Origin: Changshengia sp963803165
GTDB taxonomy: Bacteria; Chloroflexota; Dormibacteria; Aeolococcales; Aeolococcaceae
DNA length: 64,000 bases
Reading direction: 5' to 3'
Assembly: GCA_963803165.1 (NCBI GenBank)
Contig: CAWDLK010000008.1
Location: 189,768 to 253,767, forward strand
Part shown: piece after piece, positions 41,925-48,636 of the stretch
How positions within the stretch are numbered: the stretch's first letter is position 1
How the letters are laid out: every line of letters begins with the position of its first letter
Translations under genes and position numbers: made by a program
Notes under the pieces: generated by a model
Told to the model about the DNA's origin: nothing
Seen by the model: the letters and a program-made list of their open reading frames with translations, nothing else
The model's database searches: none

Positions 41925-42767
41925 ATGCCCTTCGGGCTGGCCCTGCTGGCGGCGTTCGGATGCGCGGTGAGCACCGGGGTGGCGGCGGTCATCCAGAAGG
42001 TCAGCGCCGATCAGGAGGAGCGGGTCTCCTCGCTGCACCTCGGGCTGCTCTGGCGCCTCCTCGACGACTGGCCGTACCTGGTCGGTCTGGTGCTCGATGG
42101 CTGCTCCTTCCTGCTCACCGTCGTGGCTGCGCAGAACCTCCCCCTCTTCATCGCCGAGCCGGTCATCGCCATCAACGTGGTCATCACCGCGCTGATCGAG
42201 CGTCTCGTGTTTCAGCGCCGGCTGCGGAGGGTGGTGTGGATGGCGATCGCCGGCATCCTGGTGGGCCTGACCCTGCTCGCTCTCTCCGGGCATCCCGAGA
42301 GGGTGCGCAGCGTCGGCGCGCTCGTGCGCTGGGTCGTGGTCCTGCTGCCCCTGGCGGTCGCCGGCGCCGGCTCGGTGGTGGCGGCGCGCCACCATCAGAG
42401 CGCCACGCTCGCGCTGGGCGCTCTCGCCGGAGCCGCCTTCGGGGGCACCGCCGTCGCGGGCAGGATGCTGGTGGTGCCCCATCCGCTCTGGCAGCTGCTG
42501 CTCAGCCCGCTGGTGTGGGCGATGCTGGCATATGGTCTGATCGGCCTGCTCCTGTACACCATCGCGCTGCAGCGAAGCCACGCGAGCATCGTGGCCGCAT
42601 CCACCACGGCGGCGCAGTCGGTCATGCCCATCGTCGCGGGGATCGCCTTCCTGGGGGACAGCCCGCGCAACGGTGCCTGGATCCTCGCGGTCGCCGGGAT
42701 GGCGCTGACCTTGGCGGGGACGCTGGCGATCGCCGCGACCCAGGCGACGCCCCGCCCCGCGCCGTAG
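41925..42767 (+). CDS. DMT-superfamily (EamA-like) transporter
   Basis: About 280 residues, nine to ten predicted helices. The N-terminal LALLAAFGCAVSTGVAAVIQ and C-terminal SPLVWAMLAYGLIGLLLYTI with ASIVAASTTAAQSVMPIVAG belong to the DMT/EamA-type family seen in actinobacteria (DMT transporter with 'GxxxxxALQ' end). Substrate unknown. TACCGT ends six bases before the ATG and no Shine-Dalgarno is present. A hairpin follows before the convergent tRNA-Leu gene. Confidence 0.75.
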   Translation: MPFGLALLAAFGCAVSTGVAAVIQKVSADQEERVSSLHLGLLWRLLDDWPYLVGLVLDGCSFLLTVVAAQNLPLFIAEPVIAINVVITALIERLVFQRRLRRVVWMAIAGILVGLTLLALSGHPERVRSVGALVRWVVVLLPLAVAGAGSVVAARHHQSATLALGALAGAAFGGTAVAGRMLVVPHPLWQLLLSPLVWAMLAYGLIGLLLYTIALQRSHASIVAASTTAAQSVMPIVAGIAFLGDSPRNGAWILAVAGMALTLAGTLAIAATQATPRPAP

Positions 42768-42805
42768 CCGGCCGGCGAGCCCCGGCGGCCACTCGCACAG
42801 ATCCG

Positions 42806-42826
42806 GAACGCCCGACCCGGGCGTTC
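42806..42826. terminator. Hairpin between the DMT transporter and tRNA-Leu
   Basis: Perfect 9-bp inverted repeat GAACGCCCG / CGGGCGTTC with a 3-base loop, between convergent transcripts. No T-run follows. Confidence 0.5.
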
Positions 42827-42856
42827 ACGTGGAGGACTGGTACCGAGGGTGGTGTT

Positions 42857-42942
42857 TGGTGCCGAGGGTGGGAGTCGAACCCACACGGGGTTGCCCCCGG
42901 CGGTTTTTGAGACCGCTGCGTCTGCCATTCCGCCACCTCGGC
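42857..42942 (-). tRNA. tRNA-Leu (anticodon CAA)
   Basis: A class II tRNA. The acceptor GCCGAGG (42942-42936) pairs with CCTCGGC (42867-42861), followed by discriminator A and an encoded CCA. The anticodon stem GCGGT/ACCGC encloses loop CTCAAAA, giving CAA, which reads UUG. The long variable arm CGGGGG..CCCCG and T-loop GTTCGACTC are present. CCA is encoded, unlike in tmRNA and tRNA-Thr here. Confidence 0.96.
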
Positions 42943-43022
42943 GCGGCGGCTAGCTTCTCACGTCCCCGCCGGGTCGGCGCGCCGCGGGGGCGGGCCCCGC
43001 GGCCCGTCCCCTGCCACAATCA

Positions 43023-44054
43023 GTGGCCGTGGCCGAACCTCTTCCCGCCCCGCTCCGCGTGCACCTCGACCGCCTGGCCGACGTGCCCATGGCCTTCGAC
43101 TACGACGACATCAGCCTGACCCCGCGGCACGCCTCGGGCCTGCCCCACCGCTCCGACGCGCACCCGGACGTCCGGCTCGGAGCGGTCACCCTGGAGGTGC
43201 CGATGGTCGGGTCGCCGATGCCCGACGTCTGCGGTCCCGAGATGTGCCAGGCCCTCGCCGCGGCGGGCGCCCTGGGCATCCTGCACCGATTCCAGTCGGT
43301 GGACGAGGAGGTGGAGCAGTTCAGCACCGCGGCAGCAGGCGGCAGGGCCACGGTCGGGGCGGCGCTCGGTGTCACCGGCGACTACCGCGAGCGCTTCGAC
43401 GCCCTGGTCGGGGCCGGGTGCCGGATCCTCTGCCTCGACACCGCCAACGGTGCCCACGAGCAGGTCGCGGCCGCGCTGACCTGGGCCCGCGAGCGGCGCG
43501 ACGACGTCACCCTGATCGCCGGGAACGTGGCCTCCGCCGAGGCCTTCCGGTGGCTGGAGGACCGGGGGGCCGACGTCATCCGGGTGGGCATCGCCGGCGG
43601 CGCCGTCTGCGAGACGCGGACTGAGACTGCCGTCTTCGTTCCCACCCCCTACGCCGTCGCGGAGGTGGCGCGGGTCCGGCGTCGCGCCCTGATCCTCGGG
43701 GACAGCGGGGTGCGCGAGCCCGCCGATCTCTGCAAGCTGCTGGCCCTGGGAGCGGACGCCGTGATGGTGGGCTCCGCCCTGGCCGGCACCGGTGAGGCGC
43801 CCGGCCGGGTGATCGTACTGGACGGCAAGAAGTACAAGATCATGCGCGGCGCCGCCTCCTTCTCGGTGCAGCAGCAGGCGGGCCGCGACGAGCCCGAGTA
43901 CGTGGAGGGGGCCGAGACCATGGTCCTCTACAAGGGCCACGTGAGCGGGGTGATCGCCCGCTACCTCGCGGGGCTGCGCAGCTCGATGTCCTACATGAAC
44001 GCGCGGACGCTCGCTGAGTACCGGGCCAACGTCGACTTCGTCCGGCTCCGCTGA
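43023..44054 (+). CDS. IMP dehydrogenase/GMP reductase-family enzyme lacking CBS domains
   Basis: About 343 residues: a TIM barrel without CBS insert. MAFDYDDISLTPRHASGLPH, IAGNVASAEAFRWLEDRGAD, and IRVGIAGGAVCETRTETAVF with the catalytic Cys identify the family. MRGAASFSVQQQ and MVLYKGHVSGVIARYLAGLR resemble IMPDH flap regions. The phosphate loop reads GDSGVREPADLCKLLALGAD rather than the usual DGG. CBS absence favours GMP reductase or an IMPDH-like GuaB paralogue; I cannot decide. GTG start at 43023, with an in-frame GTG six bases later. Confidence 0.85.
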   Translation: MAVAEPLPAPLRVHLDRLADVPMAFDYDDISLTPRHASGLPHRSDAHPDVRLGAVTLEVPMVGSPMPDVCGPEMCQALAAAGALGILHRFQSVDEEVEQFSTAAAGGRATVGAALGVTGDYRERFDALVGAGCRILCLDTANGAHEQVAAALTWARERRDDVTLIAGNVASAEAFRWLEDRGADVIRVGIAGGAVCETRTETAVFVPTPYAVAEVARVRRRALILGDSGVREPADLCKLLALGADAVMVGSALAGTGEAPGRVIVLDGKKYKIMRGAASFSVQQQAGRDEPEYVEGAETMVLYKGHVSGVIARYLAGLRSSMSYMNARTLAEYRANVDFVRLR

Positions 44055-44073
44055 GCCGGCCGCCACCGGCGCC

Positions 44074-44637
44074 TCAGGCCTCGCGGGTCAGGGCCGCGCT
44101 GGTCCCCGGCGCCACCGGCGGAGCCTCGGTGCCGTCCCCCCGGGGCCCGATGCGCTTGAGCAGGTCCACCACGTTCTCGCTCGGGCTCGGCAGGGTCTCG
44201 CGGGCGCTGTCCTCGGTGTGCGGCTGCCGGTGCATCGGAACCCCGGCTTCGACGTAGCCGAGCCGCTCGTAGAGGCGGCGCGCCCTGGAGTTGCCGACGC
44301 TCACCGCCAGTGTCAGAGCGGGGTCGCCGTGTTCGGCGGTGGCCCGCTCGGCCGCCTCCAGCAGGGCCGTCCCGATCCCCCGGTTGCGGCACTCGGGGAG
44401 CACGAAGACGTCCTCCAGGTAGGGGAGCCGGTCCACCGTCGCCACGGTCACGGCGAGGGCGGCCGGCCGGCGCCGGTGGAGCAGCGCCTGCCCCACCGGG
44501 GAGCCGCCCTCCCAGGCGACCAGGTAGAGGCACTCCTCGCGCCGCTGCCGTTCCACCCGGTCGGCCACGACGATGCGATGGCGGAGCGTCGCGGCGACCG
44601 CGGCTGCCTCGTCCAGGCGCAGCGGGTGCACGTCCAT
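44074..44637 (-). CDS. GNAT-family N-acetyltransferase
   Basis: About 187 residues. The acetyl-CoA site is VLPECRNRGIGTALLEAAER (R-x-x-G-I-G), followed by LAVSVGNSRARRLYERLGYV. A ~40-residue C-terminal extension is charged and probably disordered. Start at ATG 44637; another ATG at 44667 adds ten residues. It is divergent from the ECF sigma-factor gene. Substrate unknown. Confidence 0.82.
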   Translation of the reverse strand: MDVHPLRLDEAAAVAATLRHRIVVADRVERQRREECLYLVAWEGGSPVGQALLHRRRPAALAVTVATVDRLPYLEDVFVLPECRNRGIGTALLEAAERATAEHGDPALTLAVSVGNSRARRLYERLGYVEAGVPMHRQPHTEDSARETLPSPSENVVDLLKRIGPRGDGTEAPPVAPGTSAALTREA

Positions 44638-44738
44638 CACCTCACTCTGACACAGCTCCGGTTCCAAACCGGCCCCGGGAGGGGGCGAGCCGCGGCTGAC
44701 CCGGGGCGGAGCGCCGTCGCGCCTCAGGGGTCAGCCCG

Positions 44739-44766
44739 GGAACCGGGGTGTCACGCCCCGCGTATG
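44739..44766 (+). promoter_or_regulatory. ECF-type promoter of the sigma-factor gene (autoregulatory)
   Basis: GGAACC (44739-44744), 16-base spacer, CGTATG (44761-44766). The -35 GGAACC and -10 CGT are typical of ECF sigma factors that activate their own gene. The kelch-like gene has the same arrangement at 23285. Confidence 0.62.
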
Positions 44767-44774
44767 TTGAGGAG

Positions 44775-45350
44775 ATGGACGACGAGGCGCTCCTCGACCG
44801 CTGCCGTCGCGGTGATCGGGACGCTTTCACACCGCTGGTCCATCGCCACCAGGACGAGCTGTACACGATGGCCCTTCGCCTCACCGGCAACCCCGCCGAC
44901 GCCGCCGACGTGGTCCAGGAGACCTTCACCCGCGCCTTCCGCAGCCTCCCGCTGCTGAGGGGCGCGACCGTCCGGGCCTGGCTCTTCCGGGTCGCAGTCA
45001 ACTGCGCCCACGACGTCCACCGCCAGCGCAGCCGGCGACCGGCGGATCCCCTGGAGGATCACGAGGGCCGGGTGCTCGAGCTCCCCGACCCGGGGCTCGG
45101 CCCCGAGGCGACGGCGCTGGCGCGCGAGCGAGCCGGGGCCGTGCGCCACGCGCTGGCCGGGCTCCCCCACGACTTCCGGGTGGCGGTGGTGCTGCGTGAC
45201 GTCAACCAGCTTTCGTACGAGGAGATGGCGGTGGCCCTCAGCGTTCCCCTGGGAACGGTGAAGTCGCGGATCTCCCGGGCCCGGGCCCTGCTTGCCGCAG
45301 CGCTGCGGGGATCCGCCGTCATCTTCCCCGAGGCGGAGGAGGCCCGGTGA
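44775..45350 (+). CDS. ECF-type RNA polymerase sigma factor
   Basis: A 191-residue sigma-70-family factor with regions 2 and 4 only. Region 2: LTGNPADAADVVQETFTRAF and TVRAWLFRVAVNCAHDVHRQ. Region 4: LRDVNQLSYEEMAVALSVPL and GTVKSRISRARALLAAAL. The ATG at 44775 has GAGGAG directly upstream and an ECF promoter, so the gene should be autoregulated. A GTG at 44748 is in frame but would lie inside the promoter. Its stop overlaps the anti-sigma gene start as GTGA. SigE/RpoE-like group, probably envelope or oxidative stress. Confidence 0.93.
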   Translation: MDDEALLDRCRRGDRDAFTPLVHRHQDELYTMALRLTGNPADAADVVQETFTRAFRSLPLLRGATVRAWLFRVAVNCAHDVHRQRSRRPADPLEDHEGRVLELPDPGLGPEATALARERAGAVRHALAGLPHDFRVAVVLRDVNQLSYEEMAVALSVPLGTVKSRISRARALLAAALRGSAVIFPEAEEAR

Positions 45351-46246
45351 CCGCCCACGTCGACGAGCTCTTCTCCGCCGCTTACGACGGTGAGCTGGAC
45401 CCCGGGGCCCGTGCCGCCTTCGACCGGCACCTGGCCGGATGCCCGGCCTGCGCCGCCGGTCTCGCCCGCCTGACCACCGCCGTCGACGCGCTGCGCGAGC
45501 TGGGGCCGGCCCGGATGCCCCGATCGGTGCGCCTCCCCGAGGGGGCGCCGGCCGCCGCGCGCCGCCTCGTCCGCTGGCCCCTCAGGCTGCCACGGGGTCG
45601 CGGCCTGGTCGCCGGATTGACGGCGGCGGGGATGGTCGCGGTCGCGGGTGGGGTCACCGCCCTCGTGGTGACCCGGGACCTCACCCCTGTGCGCTCGTCG
45701 ACGTCGTCGGGGGTGGCGCTCCCCGGTGCGGCGGCGGGGGGACGCGCGGCCATCCCGGCCGCCCCGGTCGCGTCGCCGCTCCCGAGCGCCGGCCTCCTCC
45801 CCCTGGTCGGCCCCCTCGGCTGCCCCGCCGAGGTTCTCGCCACCAGCCCGGCGTCTGCCGCCGAGATCCCGGCCGGCTTCAACAACCACCAGACCGAGGA
45901 CGACGGAGTGACCACCGTCGTCCTCGCCACCCCGGTCCTCAGCTACTCGCCGGGCGAGACCGTCGACGTCTACGCCCGTCTCATCGACGACGGGAGCCAG
46001 ACCGTGTACCTCCCCTGCACCTTCCTGGAAGGCCCGGTCTCCGCCACGTCCAGCCCCACGGCCGTGCCCGCCTCGAGCGCCGCCGTCCCGGCCGGGGGCC
46101 TGAGCGTGGACGGCCAGCCGCTCCTCCAGGTCCAGGTCCCGGCGACGGCGGTGGCCGGCGACATCCTCGAGATCGCGGTCGAGGTCCCGAGCGCCGTGGA
46201 AGCCACCCCGACCGTCGAGGGCCATCTGTCGATCGAGGTCAGCTGA
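45347..46246 (+). CDS. Membrane anti-sigma factor with zinc-binding domain
   Basis: About 299 residues. The N-terminal anti-sigma domain has the ZAS motif Hx3Cx2C (His28, Cys32, Cys35 in FDRHLAGCPAC). One transmembrane helix spans about residues 87-108. The outer part is a Pro/Ala linker plus a beta-sandwich-like domain (TVVLATPVLSYSPGETVDVY). It should hold the cognate ECF sigma inactive until an outside signal triggers proteolysis. GTGA overlap with the sigma gene. A hairpin right after the stop marks the operon end. Confidence 0.9.
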   Translation: MTAHVDELFSAAYDGELDPGARAAFDRHLAGCPACAAGLARLTTAVDALRELGPARMPRSVRLPEGAPAAARRLVRWPLRLPRGRGLVAGLTAAGMVAVAGGVTALVVTRDLTPVRSSTSSGVALPGAAAGGRAAIPAAPVASPLPSAGLLPLVGPLGCPAEVLATSPASAAEIPAGFNNHQTEDDGVTTVVLATPVLSYSPGETVDVYARLIDDGSQTVYLPCTFLEGPVSATSSPTAVPASSAAVPAGGLSVDGQPLLQVQVPATAVAGDILEIAVEVPSAVEATPTVEGHLSIEVS

Positions 46247-46247
46247 G

Positions 46248-46265
46248 CGCCGGCGAAGGCCGGCG
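46248..46265 (+). terminator. Hairpin after the sigma/anti-sigma operon
   Basis: CGCCGGC, loop GAAG, GCCGGCG: a 7-bp perfect stem starting two bases after the anti-sigma stop codon. No T-run. Confidence 0.45.
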
Positions 46266-46317
46266 TCGGCGGCCCGCCCTCCCCGCGGAGGGACCCATGT
46301 CAGTTTCTCGCGGATAT

Positions 46318-46342
46318 TTCGTCACGAACATTTCGTGACGAA
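46318..46342. promoter_or_regulatory. Tandem 11-bp palindromes, probable operator before the GH18-like gene
   Basis: TTCGTCACGAA (46318-46328) and TTCGTGACGAA (46332-46342), separated by CAT. Each half is itself an odd palindrome, TTCGT-S-ACGAA, and the two are exact complements, so the whole is one 25-base dyad. Centres are 14 bases apart. It lies about 100 bases upstream of the lipoprotein start. AT-richer than its surroundings. Looks like a dimer-of-dimers regulator site. Confidence 0.6.
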
Positions 46343-46440
46343 TCATCGGCCACGCAGGAGTACCCACCGCGGCGGCGCCGGCGGGCAGGAGGGTGTCGCT
46401 CCCACCTCCGCAATGGCGGCGGCGCGCAGACTCGGTGGCC

Positions 46441-48021
46441 ATGCGTTCCCGTCGCTGCTGCATCGGCCTCCTGCTCCTGACCCTGGCCGGATGCGCCGCC
46501 CCGGTGGCCGGCGGCACCCCCTCGGCGGCGCCTCCCACCGGTTTGGTGGTGGTCACCGCCGGAGGCACGGCCCTCGACGACGGCACCGGCGATGTGCCGC
46601 CGACGCTCGACCTCGGCCTCGAGGGCGACGGGGTGACGCCCTCGGTGGTCGCGGTGACCCTCGACGGCCGCCGGCTCTCCCTCGCCGGCTCCACCCAGGG
46701 GGTGACGGCCAGCGTCGCCGCCATGGCCTACGGCAGCCGGCACACCCTCGACATCGACGTGCTCGGCCGCCCCGCGCAGGTGATCGGCTTCCAGGTGGTG
46801 GAGCGCGCCGGGGTGAGCGCCGCCGCCTGGCTGGACCCGGCAGGCCACCTGGTCTGCCAGGTCGTCTTCGAGCTGGCCCCCGCCCAGGCCGCGGTCGCCG
46901 CGGCTCTTCCCCACGCCCGGCTCACCTGGACCGACCCCACCCATCTCAGCCTCGATTGGGCCACGCCGCCGTCGACCCTCACCATCCCCGCCGGCCTGGC
47001 CGCCGCGCGGGGGTCGGTGCTCACCGGGCCGCTCCAGCTGTCGCTCACCGGCCTGCAGGCCGGGCAGCTCCGCCGGGCCACGGTGCCCGTGGCCGCCCCC
47101 GCCCCCGCGGGCCTCAGGCTCACCCTCTGGACCATCGACAGCGCCGGGTCGCACGCCTCGACCCAGGAGCACGCGGCGGCGGCCGCCATGCTCAGCCCCA
47201 CGGGCTGGGAGGCCGAGGCCGATGGCGGTCTGCAGGGGTCTCCCGACCCCGTGACCCTGGCCGCTGGCCAGGCGGCCGGCCGGCCCGTGTGGCCGGTTCT
47301 CGCCAACGACGCCGCGGGTGCGGCCGGCACCGACCAGCTCCTCAACGACCCCACCGCCGAGAGCGCGCTGGTGGCGGCGGTCGTCGCCCAGGTCCGCACC
47401 CTCCGCCTCGGCGGGGTCAACCTCGACTTCGAGGGGGTGCCGGGCGGCGACCAGGCCGCCCTCACCGCCTTCGCCGGCGAGCTCGCCACCGCTCTCCACG
47501 CCGTCCAGGCCGGCCTCTCGGTCGACGTCGTCCCCCACCTCGCCGGTGGCGTCAACTCCGCCTCGGCCGCCTACGACGACCCGGGCCTGGCCGCGGTCGC
47601 CGACTACCTGGTGGTGATGGCGTACGACGAGTACTCGTCCGCCGGTGAGCCGGGGCCGGTGGCGGGGCTCGACTGGCAGGCGGCGGAGCTGGCCGGCACC
47701 CTCGCCGGGCTTCCCAGCAGCAGGGTGATCCTCGGCATCCCCCTCTATGCCCGCTCCTGGTCGGCCGGCGGGGTGAGCGCCGGGGGGTGTGCGCCCATGG
47801 TCGCCCAGGCCCTGGGCGAGCCCGGGGTCTCCTACGACTACGACTTCGGAGCCGCCACCCCCGAGCTGGTGAGCGATCCGGGAGGCGTGCCGACCCAGCT
47901 CTGGTTCGACGACGCCGACAGCCTGCTGCGCAAGATCGCGGCCGTCAGCCAGCTCGATCTGGGAGGTGTCGCCGCCTGGCGGGCGGGGTATGAGGACCCC
48001 GCCTTCTGGTCGGTGATCTGA
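46441..48021 (+). CDS. GH18-like lipoprotein (YaaH-type glycosidase domain)
   Basis: About 526 residues. RRCCIGLLLLTLAGC is a lipoprotein signal with lipobox LAGC. A beta-rich N-terminal half (Ig-like) precedes a GH18 barrel: RLGGVNLDFEGVPGGDQAAL holds the catalytic Glu near residue 332, DYLVVMAYDEYSSAGEPGPV and VILGIPLYARSW follow, with GGVAAWRAGYEDPAFW at the end. The motif GVNLDFE is the YaaH/spore-lysin version of DxxDxDxE. It probably acts on cell-wall glycan. I chose ATG 46441 to give the signal peptide; a GTG at 46393 is in frame. Confidence 0.82.
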   Translation: MRSRRCCIGLLLLTLAGCAAPVAGGTPSAAPPTGLVVVTAGGTALDDGTGDVPPTLDLGLEGDGVTPSVVAVTLDGRRLSLAGSTQGVTASVAAMAYGSRHTLDIDVLGRPAQVIGFQVVERAGVSAAAWLDPAGHLVCQVVFELAPAQAAVAAALPHARLTWTDPTHLSLDWATPPSTLTIPAGLAAARGSVLTGPLQLSLTGLQAGQLRRATVPVAAPAPAGLRLTLWTIDSAGSHASTQEHAAAAAMLSPTGWEAEADGGLQGSPDPVTLAAGQAAGRPVWPVLANDAAGAAGTDQLLNDPTAESALVAAVVAQVRTLRLGGVNLDFEGVPGGDQAALTAFAGELATALHAVQAGLSVDVVPHLAGGVNSASAAYDDPGLAAVADYLVVMAYDEYSSAGEPGPVAGLDWQAAELAGTLAGLPSSRVILGIPLYARSWSAGGVSAGGCAPMVAQALGEPGVSYDYDFGAATPELVSDPGGVPTQLWFDDADSLLRKIAAVSQLDLGGVAAWRAGYEDPAFWSVI

Positions 48022-48036
48022 CGGCGGTCAGGCCGG

Positions 48037-48567
48037 CTACGAGGCCTCCGGGTTGGTCCCCAGGTCGGGGAGGTTCAGCTCGTTGACCCAGTCGCGGACC
48101 TTGGCCATCCGCTCCTCGACCGCTTCGTCCAGATCCCCCGGCTCCCGGTCGGCGTCCGGCTCGGGGAGGACGCCGGCCTTCTCCAGCACGTCGGGGGCCA
48201 CGAAGATGCCCGCCCCGACCCGGACGGCGACGGCGATGGCGTCGCTCGGCCGCGAGTCGATCTCCAGCCTCCGCGAGGCCACCGTGGCCAGGATCCGGGC
48301 GTAGAAGACCTCGTTGGCCAGGGAGGTCACCACCACCCGGTCGACGCTGCAGTCGACCGCCGAGAGGATGTTGGCGAGCAGGTCGTGGGTGATCGGGCGC
48401 TCCGGGGTGATCCCGGTGATCCGGAGCGCGATGGCGTTGGCCTCGTTGATGCCGATCCAGATCGGCAGGTAGCGCTCCGCCTCCTTCTCCTTGAGGATGA
48501 CCACGTGCTGTCCGGTCGGCATGTGCACCCGGATGCTGTCGACCGTCATCTCGATCAGCTCAGCCAT
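48037..48567 (-). CDS. Bifunctional nuclease (DUF151) protein
   Basis: A 176-residue DUF151/BFN-domain protein. MAELIEMTVDSIRVHMPTGQ, VVILKEKEAERYLPIWIGIN, and RLEIDSRPSDAIAVAVRVGA are diagnostic; a charged tail with EERMAKVRDWVNELNL follows. Plant homologues have DNase and RNase activity; bacterial roles are unclear. TATGAT ends exactly six bases before the ATG and no Shine-Dalgarno is seen, so leaderless. It converges with the GH18-like gene and is divergent from polA. Confidence 0.9.
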   Translation of the reverse strand: MAELIEMTVDSIRVHMPTGQHVVILKEKEAERYLPIWIGINEANAIALRITGITPERPITHDLLANILSAVDCSVDRVVVTSLANEVFYARILATVASRRLEIDSRPSDAIAVAVRVGAGIFVAPDVLEKAGVLPEPDADREPGDLDEAVEERMAKVRDWVNELNLPDLGTNPEAS

Positions 48568-48573
48568 GGCTCG

Positions 48574-48579
48574 ATCATA
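48574..48579 (-). promoter_or_regulatory. -10 box of the bifunctional-nuclease gene, leaderless arrangement
   Basis: TATGAT (minus strand) ends six bases before the ATG at 48567. Confidence 0.5.
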
Positions 48580-48636
48580 GCGCTGCCCCTTGGCTGCCGC
48601 CCCAGGGAGGTGGAGCAGGCGAATACCATCAGGGCC

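Noticed and set aside
42843..42870. Direct repeat CCGAGGGTGG beside tRNA-Leu as an att site
   Set aside because: Only 10 bases, and no integrase or foreign genes lie near.
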